A stretch of DNA of 49,380 nt. It comes from Vibrio sp. CAU 1672 (lineage in GTDB: Bacteria > Pseudomonadota > Gammaproteobacteria > Enterobacterales > Vibrionaceae). Both the position numbers and the translations under genes were made by a program. The notes under the pieces are model-generated. The model saw only the letters and a program-made list of their open reading frames with translations, did not search any database and was not told the DNA's origin. Positions 47,421-49,380 of this stretch are shown here, piece after piece. Where the stretch lies: the NCBI RefSeq assembly GCF_029223195.1, contig NZ_JARHUF010000014.1:1-49380 (forward strand), written 5' to 3'. Positions within the stretch are counted from its first letter, which is position 1; each line of letters starts with the position of its first letter.

Positions 47421-48560
47421 ATGGTAGACCGCATGAACTACGAACAACTCGCTCAACAAATCAAAATTTGGGGCCAGGAGCTTGGCTTTCAGAAAGTCGG
47501 TATCTGCGATGTTGATCTGAACGAGCACGAAACCACCCTGCAACAGTGGCTTGATGCGGGCTACCACGGTTCGATGGACTGGATGGCCCGTCACGGAATG
47601 ATGCGGGCCCGACCAGCAGAATTGCTGCCCGGCACCCTGCGCGTTATCAGTGTCAGAATGGACTACCTGCCTCCACAAGCTCAGTTCGCTTCTAACCTTG
47701 AGAACAAACATCATGGCTATATCAGCCGCTATGCTTTAGGACGCGACTACCATAAGTTAGTCCGCAAACAGCTCAACAAGTTGGGACAAAAAATCGAACA
47801 AGCGGCCGGACAGCTCAGTTTTCGCCCTTTTGTCGATTCAGCGCCGATACTCGAGCGCCCACTTGCACAAAACGCCGGGCTTGGCTGGACAGGCAAACAT
47901 TCACTGATTCTGGATAAAGAATGTGGCTCCTGGTTTTTCCTCGGGGAGCTTCTGGTGGATATCCCCTTACCGATTGATCAACCGAGTACTGACCAGTGTG
48001 GCAAATGCACCGCTTGCATTACCATCTGCCCTACCCAAGCGATTGTCGCCGATAAAGTCGTTGATGCACGCCGGTGCATCTCCTACCTGACCATCGAATT
48101 CGACGGCGTGATTCCTGAAGAGTTCCGTAAACCAATCGGAAATCGCATCTATGGTTGTGATGATTGCCAACTGGTCTGCCCCTGGAACCGCAACGCACCA
48201 GTGAGTGAGCAAGCGGACTTTCACCGTCGAGACAGTTTTACCCATCCAGATTTAGTCGATATGTTTTTATGGGATGAGGCCACTTTCCTCAAAAAAATGG
48301 AAGGCTCTGCTATTCGTCGTATCGGTCATATTCAATGGCTGAGAAACATTGCCGTCGCGCTGGGCAACGCCCCATACAGCCAGCGGGCTCTGGATGCCCT
48401 TCAATCTCGCCACGGCCAGAGTCAGTTACTGGATATTCACATTGACTGGGCGGTGACACAGCTCATGAATCAAGCATCTATACCCGGAGTTGACACCATT
48501 GCAGCCAAAAATCAACGCCTTATCCGAATCGTTGAAAAAGGCCTGCCGCGAGATGCCTAG
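47421..48560 (+). CDS. queG: Epoxyqueuosine reductase
   Basis: QueG is a cobalamin-dependent iron-sulfur enzyme that reduces epoxyqueuosine to queuosine in tRNA (Asp, Asn, His, Tyr). The protein is 379 aa. The N-terminal cobalamin-binding region includes LDAGYHGSMDWMARH and YALGRDYHKLVRKQLNKLG, then FVDSAPILERPLAQNAGLGW. Two 4Fe-4S clusters are bound by CGKCTACITICP and by RCISYLT with GCDDCQLVCPWN. A HEAT-like C-terminal region follows. The ATG at 47421 gives MVDRMNYEQ; a start four codons later is also possible. It is divergent from tsaE. The tail leads into the DnaA-box-rich gap. Confidence 0.96.
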   Translation: MVDRMNYEQLAQQIKIWGQELGFQKVGICDVDLNEHETTLQQWLDAGYHGSMDWMARHGMMRARPAELLPGTLRVISVRMDYLPPQAQFASNLENKHHGYISRYALGRDYHKLVRKQLNKLGQKIEQAAGQLSFRPFVDSAPILERPLAQNAGLGWTGKHSLILDKECGSWFFLGELLVDIPLPIDQPSTDQCGKCTACITICPTQAIVADKVVDARRCISYLTIEFDGVIPEEFRKPIGNRIYGCDDCQLVCPWNRNAPVSEQADFHRRDSFTHPDLVDMFLWDEATFLKKMEGSAIRRIGHIQWLRNIAVALGNAPYSQRALDALQSRHGQSQLLDIHIDWAVTQLMNQASIPGVDTIAAKNQRLIRIVEKGLPRDA

Positions 48561-49171
48561 CAGGTAGAAGATATGCAAGCAATTGAAAAGTCATTAACAT
48601 CAATAATTCATGACCTTGTTCTCAATTCTGAAATGTGGAAAAAAGAACGGGATACCGGAAAATTAGCGGGCTAAAAAAAAGTTAAACACAATCTAATGAA
48701 ATGACTAGGATCAATAAAAAACAAACTAATGATCCTTGCTTGGTAAACCACCCACACACAAAATCACAAAAAACACTTAAATAACAATGATTTAATTTGG
48801 TTTTGTGTAATTTTGAACTACGCCGCAGAACGAAAAGATCATTTTTCGCCTCACTAATCATCAGGCTGAATACACTTTATCAACTAACTTATCCACAGGA
48901 AGAAAAATGTGGATAAGTCTGTGCACGGATGGGGAGAGATCTGCCTGTGTGCCCAGTATTCTCAGAGCTGGCAAAAACTTTCATGTTTTACACACAAGAT
49001 AAAGCATTCGACGTAACTAAACGCGAACAAAAAATCTGTATTGGGGAATCATGCTTCGCAGCATTATGAAAAGAGCAACGAGAGAATAGGCAGAGGAGGT
49101 TCGGTTTACACCAAACAGTCTAGCCGGAGACAGTCTGAGAGAAATAACTCTCAAACCAATCTACTTGAAAT
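48561..49171. other. 611-bp gap between queG and tRNA genes with a cluster of DnaA boxes
   Basis: Perfect DnaA boxes lie at 48889-48897 (TTATCCACA, plus) and 48908-48916 (TGTGGATAA, minus), 10 bp apart in inverted orientation. Matches to TTWTNCACA also occur at 48634-48642 (minus, TTTTCCACA) and 48986-48994 (plus, TTTTACACA), with a weaker one at 48682-48690 (TTAAACACA). Several GATC sites are scattered through it. E. coli datA, the DnaA titration and inactivation site, occupies the equivalent place beside queG and glyVXY. A 33-codon ORF (48573-48674) is the only coding candidate. No origin genes (dnaA, gidA) are nearby. Confidence 0.6.
48573..48674 (+). CDS. Possible 33-aa small protein
   Basis: A short reading frame follows queG by 12 bp: MQAIEKSLTSIIHDLVLNSE in the first 20 residues, ending ERDTGKLAG. 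It has AGGTAGAAG upstream of the ATG. The composition is protein-like, amphipathic then charged, but I know no family for it. One DnaA-box match lies inside it, so the sequence may instead be a site. Coding is doubtful. Confidence 0.25.
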   Translation: MQAIEKSLTSIIHDLVLNSEMWKKERDTGKLAG

Positions 49172-49248
<77 letters not shown>

Positions 49249-49290
49249 TCCGTATTGTGTCACCGTTAGGTACGATGCAGACCATTAAAC

Positions 49291-49366
49291 TGGAGCGACA
49301 CACGAGGTTCGAACTCGTGACCTCAACCTTGGCAAGGTTGCGCTCTACCAACTGAGCTAGTGTCGC
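49291..49366 (-). tRNA. tRNA-Gly (GCC)
   Basis: This is a 76-nt tRNA including an encoded CCA. The anticodon loop TTGCCAA reads GGC/GGU glycine codons. The acceptor stem GCGACAC pairs with GTGTCGC, and the D-loop AGTTGGTA and T-loop GTTCGAACC are canonical. The genomic neighbourhood (next to queG) is that of the E. coli glyV-glyX-glyY cluster, so further tRNA genes may follow beyond the window edge. Confidence 0.97.
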
Positions 49367-49380
49367 TTTTTGTCACCGTC

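Noticed and set aside
48880..48920. A replication origin at the paired DnaA boxes
   Set aside because: No dnaA, dnaN, gidA, mioC or AT-rich unwinding 13-mer array is present. A titration site is more likely than an origin.

Overview
This window looks like a piece of the main chromosome of a Vibrionaceae bacterium, most likely a Vibrio species. The reasons are MotX (the sodium-driven polar-flagellar motor protein), a CRP nearly identical to the gammaproteobacterial form, an ExeM/Xds-type extracellular nuclease with a GlyGly-CTERM tail, and gene order typical of Vibrio and E. coli. Almost everything is core genome. There are no insertion sequences, prophages, CRISPR arrays or rRNA genes.

Layout. 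Positions 1-5.6 kb hold the str operon (rpsL-rpsG-fusA-tuf, minus strand) and, upstream of it, yheO-tusD-tusC-tusB for tRNA 2-thiouridine synthesis. Positions 5.6-18 kb hold the fkpA/slyX/slyD/yheV/kefB-kefG/yheS/yheT/yheU/prkB/crp block, with a lipoprotein WD40 propeller fused by overlap to slyX and an isoaspartyl peptidase inserted. Positions 18-24 kb carry arginine catabolism (argD/astC-astA-astD) plus a DUF1338 gene, then pabA. Positions 24-29.3 kb are the most accessory-like: a porin and the ExeM nuclease in one operon behind a good CRP site, a 0.7 kb AT-rich spacer, and a frameshifted small lipoprotein. Positions 29.4-31.2 kb are trpS and gph. Positions 31.3-48.6 kb reproduce the E. coli 94-min block: rlmB, rnr, nsrR, (motX), purA, yjeT, hflC, hflK, hflX, hfq, miaA, mutL, amiB, tsaE, queG. 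The window ends with two tRNA genes (initiator Met and Gly-GCC).

How it works together. Translation and RNA handling dominate: elongation factors, ribosomal proteins, Tus proteins, MiaA, TsaE, QueG, RlmB, RNase R, Hfq, HflX, TrpS, ABC-F YheS. Protein folding and quality control (FkpA, SlyD, HflKC, isoaspartyl peptidase) and envelope or wall work (AmiB, KefGB) come second. Regulatory signals visible by eye include a consensus promoter for rpsL, a separate tuf promoter, a FliA (sigma-28) promoter for motX, CRP-like sites upstream of crp and of the porin-exeM operon, and an NsrR-like palindrome upstream of nsrR.

Most interesting non-genic signal: the 0.6 kb gap between queG and the tRNA genes carries two perfect DnaA boxes in inverted orientation and at least two further good matches. 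That is the same genomic neighbourhood as the E. coli DnaA-titration locus datA, so a datA-like element is a reasonable hypothesis. Other points: the nnr gene expected between queG and tsaE is absent, yjeT is flipped relative to hflKC and purA, and gph sits next to rlmB rather than rpe.
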